In this document: positions 52,879 to 61,031 of the stretch, piece by piece
Numbering within the stretch: the stretch's first letter is position 1
Layout of the letters: each line of letters begins with the position of its first letter
DNA from: Streptomyces sp. NBC_01304
GTDB lineage: Bacteria; Actinomycetota; Actinomycetes; Streptomycetales; Streptomycetaceae
Direction of reading: 5' to 3'
DNA length: 64,000 nucleotides
Assembly: GCF_035975855.1 (NCBI RefSeq)
Contig: NZ_CP109055.1
Location: forward strand, 6,634,001-6,698,000
Position numbers and translations under genes: made by a program
Notes under the pieces: model-generated
Told to the model about the DNA's origin: nothing
Database searches by the model: none
The model's input: only the letters and a program-made list of their open reading frames with translations

Positions 52879-55101
52879 TCAGCTCCTTTGGGCAGTGGTG
52901 GCGGCGGGCACGCGCAGTGCGGCGGCGGGCGCGGGGGTGCGCCGGGCGAGCGGCACCGGTGGCTCGATGGCGTCGGCCGGCTCGCCGAGCAGTACCCGGC
53001 GCACGGTGCGCTCGGCCGCCCGGCCGTCGTCGAACTCGCAGAAGCGCTCCCGGAAGGCGGCACGGCGCGCCGCCGACTCCGCGCCCGCCCAGTCGCCGGA
53101 CCGGAAGGCGTCGGCCAGTTCCTCGGGGGTGCGGGCGACCGGCCCCGGGGCCCCGGCCAGGAAGTCCAGGGTGATGCCCCGGGTCTCGCGGTAGACGTCC
53201 CAGTCGTCGGCGTACACGACGATCGGGCGGTCCAAGTTGGCGTAGTCGAAGGCGATCGACGAGTAGTCCGTGATCAGCGCGTCCGCGGCCAGGCAGATCT
53301 CCTCGGAGGAGAGATGGCCGGTGACGTCGATGATCCGCTCGTGCGGCAGGCGCCGGTCGCCCTCGTCGTAGAAGTAGTGGGCGCGCAGCAGCACCACGAA
53401 GTCCTCGCCGACCGCCTCGCAGAAGGCGGTCAGGTCGAGCTGGGTGTCGAAGCCGGTCCGGTAGTCGCGGTGGGTGGGCGCGTACAGCAGGGCGGTACGC
53501 CCCTCGGGGATGCCCAACTGCTCGCGGATGCGGCGCACATCGGCGGCGGTGGCGGTGTAGTACGCGTCGTTGCGCGGATAGCCGTACTCGAGTGTCTCGT
53601 GGCTGCCGGGGAAGGCGCGCTCCCACACCTCGGTGGAGTGCCGGTTGGAGCTGAGGTTGTAGTCCCAGCGGTCCATGCGCTGCAGCAGCCGGCCGAGACT
53701 GCCGGTCGCGGCCGTGACCACCGGGTAGGCGGCCTGCTCGATGCCCATCTTCTTCAGGGGGGTGCCGTGCTGGGTGGACAGGTGCACGGTGCCCGGCCGC
53801 TTGACGACGGTGCCCTCGAAGTTGGCATTGTTGATCAGGTACTTGGCGCGGGCCAGGACCTCCCAGTAGCGGGCCGTGCCGATCACCGCGTACTCGATGT
53901 CCTCGGGCAGCCGGGGCACCGCGTCCTTGGTGACCAGGAAGACCGAGCGGATGTCCGGGGCCAGGCGCCGCGCGGCGGCGTGGATGGCGGCCGGGCTGCA
54001 GGTGTAACCGCGGCCCCAGTACGCGCAGTAGACGGCGAGCTTCTCGTCGACGGGCCGCCTGAGGTGGCGCGCGTACGGGGTGCGGGTGCGCGGCCGGGGC
54101 CGCAGTCGGGCGGCCAGGGCCGTCGACCCCTTGGCGCCGCGCAGCACCTGGAACGCGGCGTACGCGCCGGTGGCGAGCAGCCGGTGCTGCAGTCCCACGC
54201 TGCCGCCGGGCGTGCAGAACCCGGCCGGCCGGTGCTGCCGGTAGAGCCCCGCCGCCCGCCGGAAGAAGCGTCGGCGCAGCCGCGTGGACGGCAGCCGTCC
54301 CGGGGTCGCCGCGGTCTTGAGCACCTCGTGGACCAGCCGCCGGAAGAGCGCGTTCAGCGTGCCCTTCGGCAGCTTCAGGCCGGCCGCCTCCCGCATCACC
54401 AGGTCGAACTGGTCGAGGAGCTCCAGATGGTGCGCCCCGGGCAGCCGGTTGCGCGCACCCTGGCGGCGCTGCAGATGCCGGACGCAGATCCGGTCGAGGA
54501 CGGCGATCCGGTCGGCCCGCAGCGCGGCCAGCGCGCTCCAGGCGACATCGGTGAACATCCCGGTGGGAAAGGCGAGTCGAGCGTTCTCGACGAATTCACG
54601 GCGGTACGCGGCCGAGAAGGCGGGCACCAGGACGTCCGGCAGCGCGGCATGCCCGCCGAGCCCGAACGCCCCGGCGGGGGCGCCCGGCCAGAGGCGGTCC
54701 AGGACCGGGCCCTGACTGCCCTCGTACCAGTGCACCTTCTCGTGGTCGAAGAGCAGCAGATCGGGCTCCCCGGTCTCCGTGAGCCGCGCGTCCAAGGCGC
54801 TCAGGGTGCCCGGGACGAGGGTGTCGTCCCCGTCGAGGAAGAGCACGAACTCGCCCCGGGCCACCTTCAGGGCCGCGTTCCGCGCGGCCGGCAGGCCACC
54901 CTCAGCAGACTCGTACACCACTCTGATCCGCGGATCGCGGCCCGCCTGCCCGGAGAGGGCCGAGGCGCCGAGCCCCTCCTGCTCCGAGACGACGGCGATC
55001 AGCTCGAAGTCGGCGAAGGACTGCCCGAGCACCGAGTCGAGACAGCCGGGCAGCAGGCCCGCGACCGCGTGGGTGGGAACGATGATGCTGAAGCGCAACA
55101 A
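52879..55101 (-). CDS. GT2-TagF-like two-domain wall polymer transferase
   Basis: A 740-residue protein. The TagF-like domain (about 365-715) is intact: TQHGTPLKKMG with H445, APTHRDY, R-x-H with H575 and TDYSSIAFDYANLDRP. The GT2 domain keeps the metal motif FLDGDDTL, but its nucleotide-binding stretch reads AVVSEQEG where relatives have AVDDCSPD, so sugar transfer may be impaired. The start is TTG with GAGAGG 5 bases upstream; a second TTG follows directly. The 237-bp upstream gap holds a motif shared with the gene ending at 56297, 23-bp repeats and a terminator. Confidence 0.83.
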   Translation of the reverse strand: MLRFSIIVPTHAVAGLLPGCLDSVLGQSFADFELIAVVSEQEGLGASALSGQAGRDPRIRVVYESAEGGLPAARNAALKVARGEFVLFLDGDDTLVPGTLSALDARLTETGEPDLLLFDHEKVHWYEGSQGPVLDRLWPGAPAGAFGLGGHAALPDVLVPAFSAAYRREFVENARLAFPTGMFTDVAWSALAALRADRIAVLDRICVRHLQRRQGARNRLPGAHHLELLDQFDLVMREAAGLKLPKGTLNALFRRLVHEVLKTAATPGRLPSTRLRRRFFRRAAGLYRQHRPAGFCTPGGSVGLQHRLLATGAYAAFQVLRGAKGSTALAARLRPRPRTRTPYARHLRRPVDEKLAVYCAYWGRGYTCSPAAIHAAARRLAPDIRSVFLVTKDAVPRLPEDIEYAVIGTARYWEVLARAKYLINNANFEGTVVKRPGTVHLSTQHGTPLKKMGIEQAAYPVVTAATGSLGRLLQRMDRWDYNLSSNRHSTEVWERAFPGSHETLEYGYPRNDAYYTATAADVRRIREQLGIPEGRTALLYAPTHRDYRTGFDTQLDLTAFCEAVGEDFVVLLRAHYFYDEGDRRLPHERIIDVTGHLSSEEICLAADALITDYSSIAFDYANLDRPIVVYADDWDVYRETRGITLDFLAGAPGPVARTPEELADAFRSGDWAGAESAARRAAFRERFCEFDDGRAAERTVRRVLLGEPADAIEPPVPLARRTPAPAAALRVPAATTAQRS

Positions 55102-55160
55102 GACAGCCTCTCTCGATGTGCAGACGTGGGGCTCTGCACAGCAACTGGCTGTCTTCCGCT

Positions 55161-55181
55161 CCGGTTACGCCAGGTGTGGCA
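55161..55181 (-). promoter_or_regulatory. Upstream motif shared by two polymerase genes
   Basis: A 21-bp sequence (minus strand TGCCACA, then CTGGCGTAACCGG) starting 60 bp before the TTG start at 55101. The same sequence with one change is at 58611-58631, 56 bp before another polymerase start. The near-equal distance points to a promoter or operator. Confidence 0.55.
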
Positions 55182-55210
55182 TCCGGGGGATCTTCGCGCG
55201 AGCGGCACGC

Positions 55211-55270
55211 GGCGACGGACAGGAACAGCACACGGCGTCGGACAGGAACAGCACACGGCGACGGACAGCA
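55211..55270. repeat. 23-bp tandem repeat
   Basis: Two full units (55211-55233, 55234-55256, one mismatch) and a partial third to 55270, intergenic, between a terminator and the shared promoter-like motif. Confidence 0.88.
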
Positions 55271-55273
55271 GGA

Positions 55274-55311
55274 AAGGGTGTCTGCCCCCGCCGACCGGGG
55301 CAGACACCCTT
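55274..55311. terminator. Hairpin after the methyltransferase gene
   Basis: A perfect 15-bp stem (55274-55288 with 55297-55311) and 8-base loop, 26 bp past the methyltransferase stop. On the minus strand it ends in CCCTTTCC. It separates that gene from the polymerase gene that follows. Confidence 0.75.
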
Positions 55312-55337
55312 GGTTCCGAGCCCTGTTGAGGGGGTGC

Positions 55338-56198
55338 TCAGCGCCCCCTGAAGGGCCGTGCCAGGCGGGCGGAGAGGCTTCGCCGGGCCTGAGTGGGCAC
55401 CTGCCCGGCAGGCTTGTCGCCGTCCGCCGCGCGGTGCTTCGAGGTGGGCTGGGCAGGGGACTTGGCCTTCTTGCCGTCGATGCGGATCATCGCGCGGCCC
55501 GCGACCTGCTCCACGCCGTGCCACAGATCGCCGCGCTGCTTCAGCATCTCCACGAGTTCCTGGTGGATCTCGTCGTGCCCGCCGCCCCAGGTCCCGTAGA
55601 ACTTGGTGCCGGTGATGCACAGCGGCTTGAGCCCCGTGGTCGCGACCGCGCCCCAGGTCGCCGCGGCCACCCCCGGGCAGTGCTCCGCGCGGAAGTCGTC
55701 GAGGACCACGATGCCGTCGGGGCCCAGGAGTTGGGCGGCCGCCTCGATGTCGCTGTGCACGTGCTCGTACAGATGCGAGGCGTCGATGTGCGCGAAGCGA
55801 CAGCTGTTCTCGGCCACGTGATCGGTGACGATGGACGACGGGCCCTGCAGGATCTTCGGCAGCTCGTCGTGGAAGGACAGGTAGTTGGACTCGAAGGCGC
55901 GGCGGGTCAGCGTCGCGTAAGAGCGGTTCATCTCCCTGGAGTTGGGGTCGTCGAGCGCCGGCGAGTCGAAGAGGTCGCAGACCGTGAAGGTCTCCTCCGT
56001 GCGGAGGTACCCGCCCATGAAGATGGCGCTCTTGCCCATGTAGGCGCCGAGTTCGAGCAGGTCGCCGTGGACGTCGCGGGCCTGCTGCCGGGCCAGGAAC
56101 CAGTCGAAGAGCAGCTGGTCAGCAGGGAAGAACCAGCCCTTCACCTCGGCGAGGCTGGTCGGACGAGGGAGGGTGTCGGTGGCGTTGGTGCTGGTCAA
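55338..56198 (-). CDS. TylF-like class I methyltransferase
   Basis: A 286-residue protein. The SAM-binding part has LLELGAYMGKSAIFMGGYL, CDLFDSP and FAHIDASHLYEHVHSDI, with DDF following as in macrocin O-methyltransferase (TylF/Methyltransf_24) enzymes. A basic 45-residue tail ends the protein. It probably O-methylates a sugar of the wall polymer. The TTG start has AGGAG 6 bases upstream. It is 98 bp after a polymerase gene and is followed by a terminator. Confidence 0.82.
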   Translation of the reverse strand: MTSTNATDTLPRPTSLAEVKGWFFPADQLLFDWFLARQQARDVHGDLLELGAYMGKSAIFMGGYLRTEETFTVCDLFDSPALDDPNSREMNRSYATLTRRAFESNYLSFHDELPKILQGPSSIVTDHVAENSCRFAHIDASHLYEHVHSDIEAAAQLLGPDGIVVLDDFRAEHCPGVAAATWGAVATTGLKPLCITGTKFYGTWGGGHDEIHQELVEMLKQRGDLWHGVEQVAGRAMIRIDGKKAKSPAQPTSKHRAADGDKPAGQVPTQARRSLSARLARPFRGR

Positions 56199-56296
56199 GA
56201 GGTGCTCCTGAGATCCGGTGCGTACGGGATGGTCCGGTGCGATCGGTCGATTTCAGTCGCGTGGCGGCGCGTACTGGCGGGATCAGGTGCTGACGG

Positions 56297-58555
56297 TCAG
56301 TTGCTCTCGGTGGGCAGCAGAGCGGGAAGTCCCTGGTACTGCTCGGGCAGGTGGTCGGCGGCGTGCGGTGCGGGCACGGGACGGCGTTCCTCCAGGGGCA
56401 CGACGGACGGCAGGCCCGCCGTCTCGCCAAGGAACACATGGCGTACGACGCGCTCGGCGGCGCGCCCATCGTCACATCCGCAGAAGCGTTCACGGAAGGC
56501 CAAACGCAGTTGTGTCGAGCGGGATCCGCGCCAATGTCCGGTCGCGAAGATGTCGATCAGCTCGTCCTCGCTGCGGGCCACCGCGCCGGGCGGGAAGGCG
56601 CGCAGATCGAAGTAGGTGCCGCGGGCCGCCTCGTACGCCTCCCAGTCGTCGGCGTACACGACGATCGGGCGGTCCAGGCTCGCGTAGTCGAACATCAGCG
56701 ACGAGTAGTCCGTGATCAGGGCGTCGCTGGCCAGGCAGAGCGATTCGATGCTCGGGTGTGCCGATACGTCGATGAGCCGGGCGGACGTCTCTTCGCAGAG
56801 CGGTGCGTCGTACGCGTGGTGGGCGCGGGTCAGGATCGTGAAGCGCGGGCCGAGCGTGCGCAGCATCCGCGCCAGGTCGACCGAGTGGCGCTGGGTCGTG
56901 CGGTAGTCGCGATGGGTCGGCGCGTAGAGGATCGCGGTCGTGCCGGGCGCGATGCCGAGAGTCTCGCGCAGCCGTGTGACGTCCTTCGACGTGGTGCGCT
57001 GGAAGATGTCGTTGCGCGGGTAGCCGTACTCGAGCGTGGTGTAGCTGCCGGGGAACACTCGCTCCCAGGTGAGGGTGGAGTGCCGGTTGGCGGACAGGAC
57101 GTAGTCCCACTTGTCGACGTTGGCCATGAGGCCGCCGAAGTCCATGGTGCGGGCGGCCGCCGGGCGGTCCTGCAGATCGAGGCCCATGTGCTTGAGCGGG
57201 GTGCCGTGCTGGGTCTGGATCAGGACCTGTCCGCGGCGCTTCTTCAGGCGGCGGTCGAAGTTGACGTTGTTCACCAGGTACTTGGCGCGGGCCAGGGCCG
57301 TCCAGTACGCCATCGAGCCCGGGGTGATCCTCCTGGTCGCGGTGGGCACGGTGTGCTGGTGGGCGGGCTCGGCGATCCAGGCGGTGCGCATCCGCGGGGC
57401 GAGCTCGCGGAGCTTGTCCTCCAGGGCGCCCGGGTTGCAGCTGTGGCCGCGGCCCCAATAGGCGGAGAACACCGCGTGGTTGTCACGTACGGGCAGGCGC
57501 AGCTGGACGCGGTAGTGCAGCTGGAGCAGCGCCCCGCGGGCCATGCGGCGCACGGTCCGGGAGAATTGGCCGGTCCGCCGGGCGATCCTGATGCCCGTCC
57601 ACAGGGTGCGGTAGACGCGGTGCACGCCCAGCTTGACGAGGGCGTGCCGCAGTCGGGTGCGGGGCTTCACCCGGGCGCCCTTGACGCGGTAGCGGGCGTA
57701 CTGGGCGCGGGCCCTGCGCAGGAACTCAGGCCGGCTGCCGCGGGGCAGCCGGCCCCGCTTGGTGAACAGTGTCGAGTAGTGGTCGACCATCCGCCGGAAG
57801 ATCACCGGCCGCCAACTCGCCAGCTCCGGACGGGAGTCGAGGAAGGCGAAGACCCGGTCGTACTGGTCGAAGATGTCGAAGTGCTTGCGACTGGTGGTGC
57901 CGAGGATGCTGCCCTGGCGGCGCTGCCGGTAGTGCACGCACACCCGGTCCAGGGTCGCGATCGACTCGGCGGCCATCAGTACCGGATAGGTCCAGGGCGT
58001 GTCCTCGTAGTAGCCGGGCGGGAAGGTGAAGCCTTCGCGCTCGATGAACTCGCGCCGGTAGGCCTTGTTCCAGACGACCATGATCACGCGCAACAGGCCG
58101 GGCCGGTCGGCGAGTTGAAAGGTGGTCTCGCCGCGCTCGGTGAGCTGGTCCGCGAACTCGTTGCGCGCGACGGAGCCGTTCCAGTACGTACGCGCGTAGT
58201 CGTAGACCAGGACGTCGGGGCCGTCGGTCTCCTTGAGGCGGTCCGCGATGGCCTGCAGGGCGTCCGGGGTGAGCGTGTCGTCGCTGTCCAGGAAGATCAG
58301 GTAGTCGCCGCTCGCCCGCTCGATGCCGGCGTTGCGGGCCCGGCCCAGGCCCACGTTCTCCTTGAGGTGGACGGCCTTCACACGTGGGTCGGCTGCGGCG
58401 AACTCGTCGATGATGGCGCCCGAGGCATCCGGTGAGCAGTCGTCGACCGCGATCAGCTCCAGATCCGCGTACGACTGTCTCAGTACGGATTCGAGGGCCT
58501 CGTGCAGATACGCCTGCACCTTGAACGCGGGGACGATGACACTGAACCGGGGCAA
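56297..58555 (-). CDS. GT2-TagF-like two-domain wall polymer transferase
   Basis: A 752-residue protein with both halves intact. GT2 about 1-290: PRFSVIVPAFKVQAYL, AVDDCSPD, FLDSDDTL. A basic linker precedes the TagF-like domain (about 370-715): TQHGTPLKHMG with H450, APTHRDY, R-x-H with H579 and TDYSSLMFDYASLDRP. TTG 58555 is chosen because the relatives begin with PRFS at this point and the shared upstream motif is then at the same distance as in the 52879-55101 gene. GTG 58576 is in frame but has no ribosome site. Confidence 0.84.
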   Translation of the reverse strand: MPRFSVIVPAFKVQAYLHEALESVLRQSYADLELIAVDDCSPDASGAIIDEFAAADPRVKAVHLKENVGLGRARNAGIERASGDYLIFLDSDDTLTPDALQAIADRLKETDGPDVLVYDYARTYWNGSVARNEFADQLTERGETTFQLADRPGLLRVIMVVWNKAYRREFIEREGFTFPPGYYEDTPWTYPVLMAAESIATLDRVCVHYRQRRQGSILGTTSRKHFDIFDQYDRVFAFLDSRPELASWRPVIFRRMVDHYSTLFTKRGRLPRGSRPEFLRRARAQYARYRVKGARVKPRTRLRHALVKLGVHRVYRTLWTGIRIARRTGQFSRTVRRMARGALLQLHYRVQLRLPVRDNHAVFSAYWGRGHSCNPGALEDKLRELAPRMRTAWIAEPAHQHTVPTATRRITPGSMAYWTALARAKYLVNNVNFDRRLKKRRGQVLIQTQHGTPLKHMGLDLQDRPAAARTMDFGGLMANVDKWDYVLSANRHSTLTWERVFPGSYTTLEYGYPRNDIFQRTTSKDVTRLRETLGIAPGTTAILYAPTHRDYRTTQRHSVDLARMLRTLGPRFTILTRAHHAYDAPLCEETSARLIDVSAHPSIESLCLASDALITDYSSLMFDYASLDRPIVVYADDWEAYEAARGTYFDLRAFPPGAVARSEDELIDIFATGHWRGSRSTQLRLAFRERFCGCDDGRAAERVVRHVFLGETAGLPSVVPLEERRPVPAPHAADHLPEQYQGLPALLPTESN

Positions 58556-58610
58556 GGCGCATCCATGGGTCGGCACGGGCAGACTGCCCGGAAACGGCCG
58601 ACATGGCGGG

Positions 58611-58631
58611 CCGGTTACGCCAGATGTGGCA
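58611..58631 (-). promoter_or_regulatory. Upstream motif shared by two polymerase genes
   Basis: Second copy of the 21-bp motif described at 55161-55181, with a single base difference (CAGATG for CAGGTG on the plus strand), 56 bp before the TTG start. Confidence 0.55.
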
Positions 58632-58638
58632 AAGGGGT

Positions 58639-58677
58639 GAGGGGCGCTCCCGGCCTGGTCGGTCGGGGGCGCCCCTC
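58639..58677. terminator. Hairpin between ABC importer operon and polymerase gene
   Basis: A 13-bp stem with one mismatch (58639-58651 with 58665-58677), 82 bp past the stop of the importer operon, which is read on the minus strand. Confidence 0.65.
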
Positions 58678-58758
58678 AACTCACGTACAAAATAAGCTGG
58701 TTCACGAAGTGCACACGGGTGCTTCACCGTGCATGGTCACGTGCTTCACCTGCCGCAC

Positions 58759-59673
58759 CTACTTCACCGCGCCCGCCATCACGCCGGAGACGAACTGGCG
58801 TTGGAAGGCGAAGAAGACGATCAGCGGGATCACCAGGGAGATGAACGCGCCGGGAGCGAGTGTCTCGATGTTGCCGCTGAACGCGCGCGTCTGCTCCTGC
58901 AGGGCGACGGTCAGTGGGCGTGATTTGGAGTTCGAGAAGACCAGCGCCACCAGCATGTCGTTCCACACCCACAGGAACTGGAAGATCCCGAGGGAGGCGA
59001 TGGCGGGCCCGCCGAGCGGCATGATCACCTGGGTGAACACCCGGGTCTCGCCCGCGCCGTCCAGTCGTGCCGCCTCCAGGAGTTCCTTGGGGATCTCCGC
59101 GAAGAAGTTCCGCAGGAGGAAGATCGCGAACGGCAGGCCGAAGCCGACGTGGAAGATGATGACGGCGGTGATCGTGCCGAAGATCCCGAGGTCGCGGAAG
59201 AGGCTGGTCAGCGGGATCAGGGCGATCTGGACGGGTACCACGAGCAGCGCCACCACGGCCAGGAACCACCAGTCGCGGCCCTTGAAGTCCATCCAGGCGA
59301 ACGCGTATCCGGCCATCGCGCCGATGACGATCACCAGGACGGTGGCCGGGACGGTGATCAGGACCGTGTTCAGCAGGGAATCGGTGATCTCCTCCTTCTC
59401 GAGCAGCGTCGAGTAGCTGTCGAAGGTCATCTGGGACGGCTTGCTGAAGACGTCCCACCAGCCGGACTCGGCGATGTCGGTCGGATCGCGGAACGACGAG
59501 GCGAGCAGGCCGACGGTCGGTGTCAGCCAGAGCAGCGCGATCAGGATCAGGAAGATCCGCATCACACCGCCGGCCGCCCCGCTCGCCAGCCGGTTGGCCA
59601 CCGAGCGCTTGGGCGGTCCGGAGGCCTCGACGGGCCCCGGTGTCTCTTCTGCGGGTACGGAGGGTGCGGTCAC
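58759..59673 (-). CDS. Carbohydrate ABC importer permease, MalG-like
   Basis: A 304-residue permease with six helices. The ATPase-docking EAA motif reads EIPKELLEAARLDGAGETRVF, and FLWVWNDMLVAL follows, as in CUT1-family MalG. The GTG start overlaps the upstream permease stop (GTGA). It forms the inner-membrane channel with the next permease. No ATPase gene is nearby; streptomycetes commonly share one ATPase (MsiK) among such systems. The substrate is unknown. Confidence 0.93.
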   Translation of the reverse strand: MTAPSVPAEETPGPVEASGPPKRSVANRLASGAAGGVMRIFLILIALLWLTPTVGLLASSFRDPTDIAESGWWDVFSKPSQMTFDSYSTLLEKEEITDSLLNTVLITVPATVLVIVIGAMAGYAFAWMDFKGRDWWFLAVVALLVVPVQIALIPLTSLFRDLGIFGTITAVIIFHVGFGLPFAIFLLRNFFAEIPKELLEAARLDGAGETRVFTQVIMPLGGPAIASLGIFQFLWVWNDMLVALVFSNSKSRPLTVALQEQTRAFSGNIETLAPGAFISLVIPLIVFFAFQRQFVSGVMAGAVK

Positions 59674-61022
59674 CGCTGACGCTCCCTTCGCAGTCGGCGG
59701 ATGTTGATGATCATCACCGGCAGGACGAGCAGCAGCAGGACGATGCCGATCGCACTGCCCAGGCCCTGGTTCTCGCCGCCGCCGAAGGAGACGTTGTACA
59801 GCTGCAGGGCGAGGACGTTGGCCTCGTCCTGGGTGGGCTGCGGGGCGATGATGTAGACCAGGTCGAAGATCTTCATCACGTTGATCATCAGAGTGATCAG
59901 CACGACGACCAGGACCGGTGCGAGCAGCGGCACCGTGACCCGGCGGAACACCTGCCACTCGTTCGCGCCGTCGACGCGGGCCGCCTCCAGGAGGTTGCGG
60001 TCCACCCCGGCGAGGCCCGCCGCGATCAGGACCATCGCGAAGCCCGCCCACATCCATGCGTACGCGCCGATGATGGCCGGGGTCACCAGGCTGGGGCCGA
60101 GCCAGTCGACGCCGTTGTAGGGCGCCGCGAAGTTCGAGCCGGGCAAACGGAGTTGGGCCCCGTCCGCCTCCTTGGGCAGGGTGAAGGTGCCGTCGGCGCC
60201 GGCCTTCGTGGAGGCCACGACCTTGCCGTCCTTGACCGCCTCGATCTTGATGCCGGGCATGGCCTTCTCGCCCGGGTCGATGGCACCCTTCTTGCCGCCG
60301 CCGCCCAGCTTGAAGTCCAGCCAGACCGTGCCGGATATGCCGCTACCCGTGCTTGCGGCGGGTTTGGCGTTCTGCGGGCTGTCGGGGAGTTTGTTCGGCG
60401 CGATGCCGACCAGGGGGAGCAGGGCCGGGGAGTCCGTGTTCACCGTGCTCTTGGTGGTGAACGCGCCGCCTCCGGAGGCCTTGAGATCCCCGCCGAGGGC
60501 CGGGCGCGCCTTCGGGTACACCGAGGAATCGGCGAAGCTGTCGTGCACGCCCACGATCACGGCGTTGGCCACGCCCTGGTCCGGCTCCGCCTCGTACACG
60601 AGCCGGAAGATGATGCCGGCGGCGAGCATGGAGATCGCCATCGGCATGAAGACGATGACCTTGAACGCCGTTGACCAGCGCACCCGTTCGGTCAGCACGG
60701 CGAAGATCAGACCGAGCCCGGTGCACAGGGCGGGGGCCACCGCGACCCAGATCGCGGTGTTCTTCACCGCGGTGAAGGTGGCGTCGTCGGTGAACATGTC
60801 GACGTAGTTGTCCAGGCCCACGAAGCCCGAGCCATCGGCGTCGAACAGGCTGCGCCAGACCGAGTACCCGATCGGGTAGACCACGAGCGCTCCGAGCAGC
60901 ACGAGCGCGGGCAGCAGGAAGAGTCCCACCACCCACGGTCGCGTACCCATCAAGCTCTTGCGTTTTCCGGCGGGGGGCACCGGACCTCTTGGGCCCCCCG
61001 CCGTCACTGCGTCGGCTGCCAT
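59670..61022 (-). CDS. Carbohydrate ABC importer permease, MalF-like, with inserted domain
   Basis: A 450-residue permease, longer than the usual 300. Helices near 30-50 and 85-150 are followed by an outside insertion of about 150 residues (about 155-305). Its second half, ISGTVWLDFK to TKAGADGTFTLP, looks like a Cna-B/SdrD-type beta-sandwich. Permease helices resume with TPAIIGAYAWMWAG. The EAA motif is NLLEAARVDGANEWQVF. MalF of E. coli also has an Ig-like periplasmic loop that touches its binding protein, so a docking role is plausible. It starts 9 bp after the binding-protein gene. Confidence 0.9.
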   Translation of the reverse strand: MAADAVTAGGPRGPVPPAGKRKSLMGTRPWVVGLFLLPALVLLGALVVYPIGYSVWRSLFDADGSGFVGLDNYVDMFTDDATFTAVKNTAIWVAVAPALCTGLGLIFAVLTERVRWSTAFKVIVFMPMAISMLAAGIIFRLVYEAEPDQGVANAVIVGVHDSFADSSVYPKARPALGGDLKASGGGAFTTKSTVNTDSPALLPLVGIAPNKLPDSPQNAKPAASTGSGISGTVWLDFKLGGGGKKGAIDPGEKAMPGIKIEAVKDGKVVASTKAGADGTFTLPKEADGAQLRLPGSNFAAPYNGVDWLGPSLVTPAIIGAYAWMWAGFAMVLIAAGLAGVDRNLLEAARVDGANEWQVFRRVTVPLLAPVLVVVLITLMINVMKIFDLVYIIAPQPTQDEANVLALQLYNVSFGGGENQGLGSAIGIVLLLLVLPVMIINIRRLRRERQR

Positions 61023-61031
61023 GGGCTGCCG

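Noticed and set aside
55211..55270. Short CRISPR array
   Set aside because: The 23-bp units follow each other without spacers and there are only about 2.6 copies; no cas genes are near.
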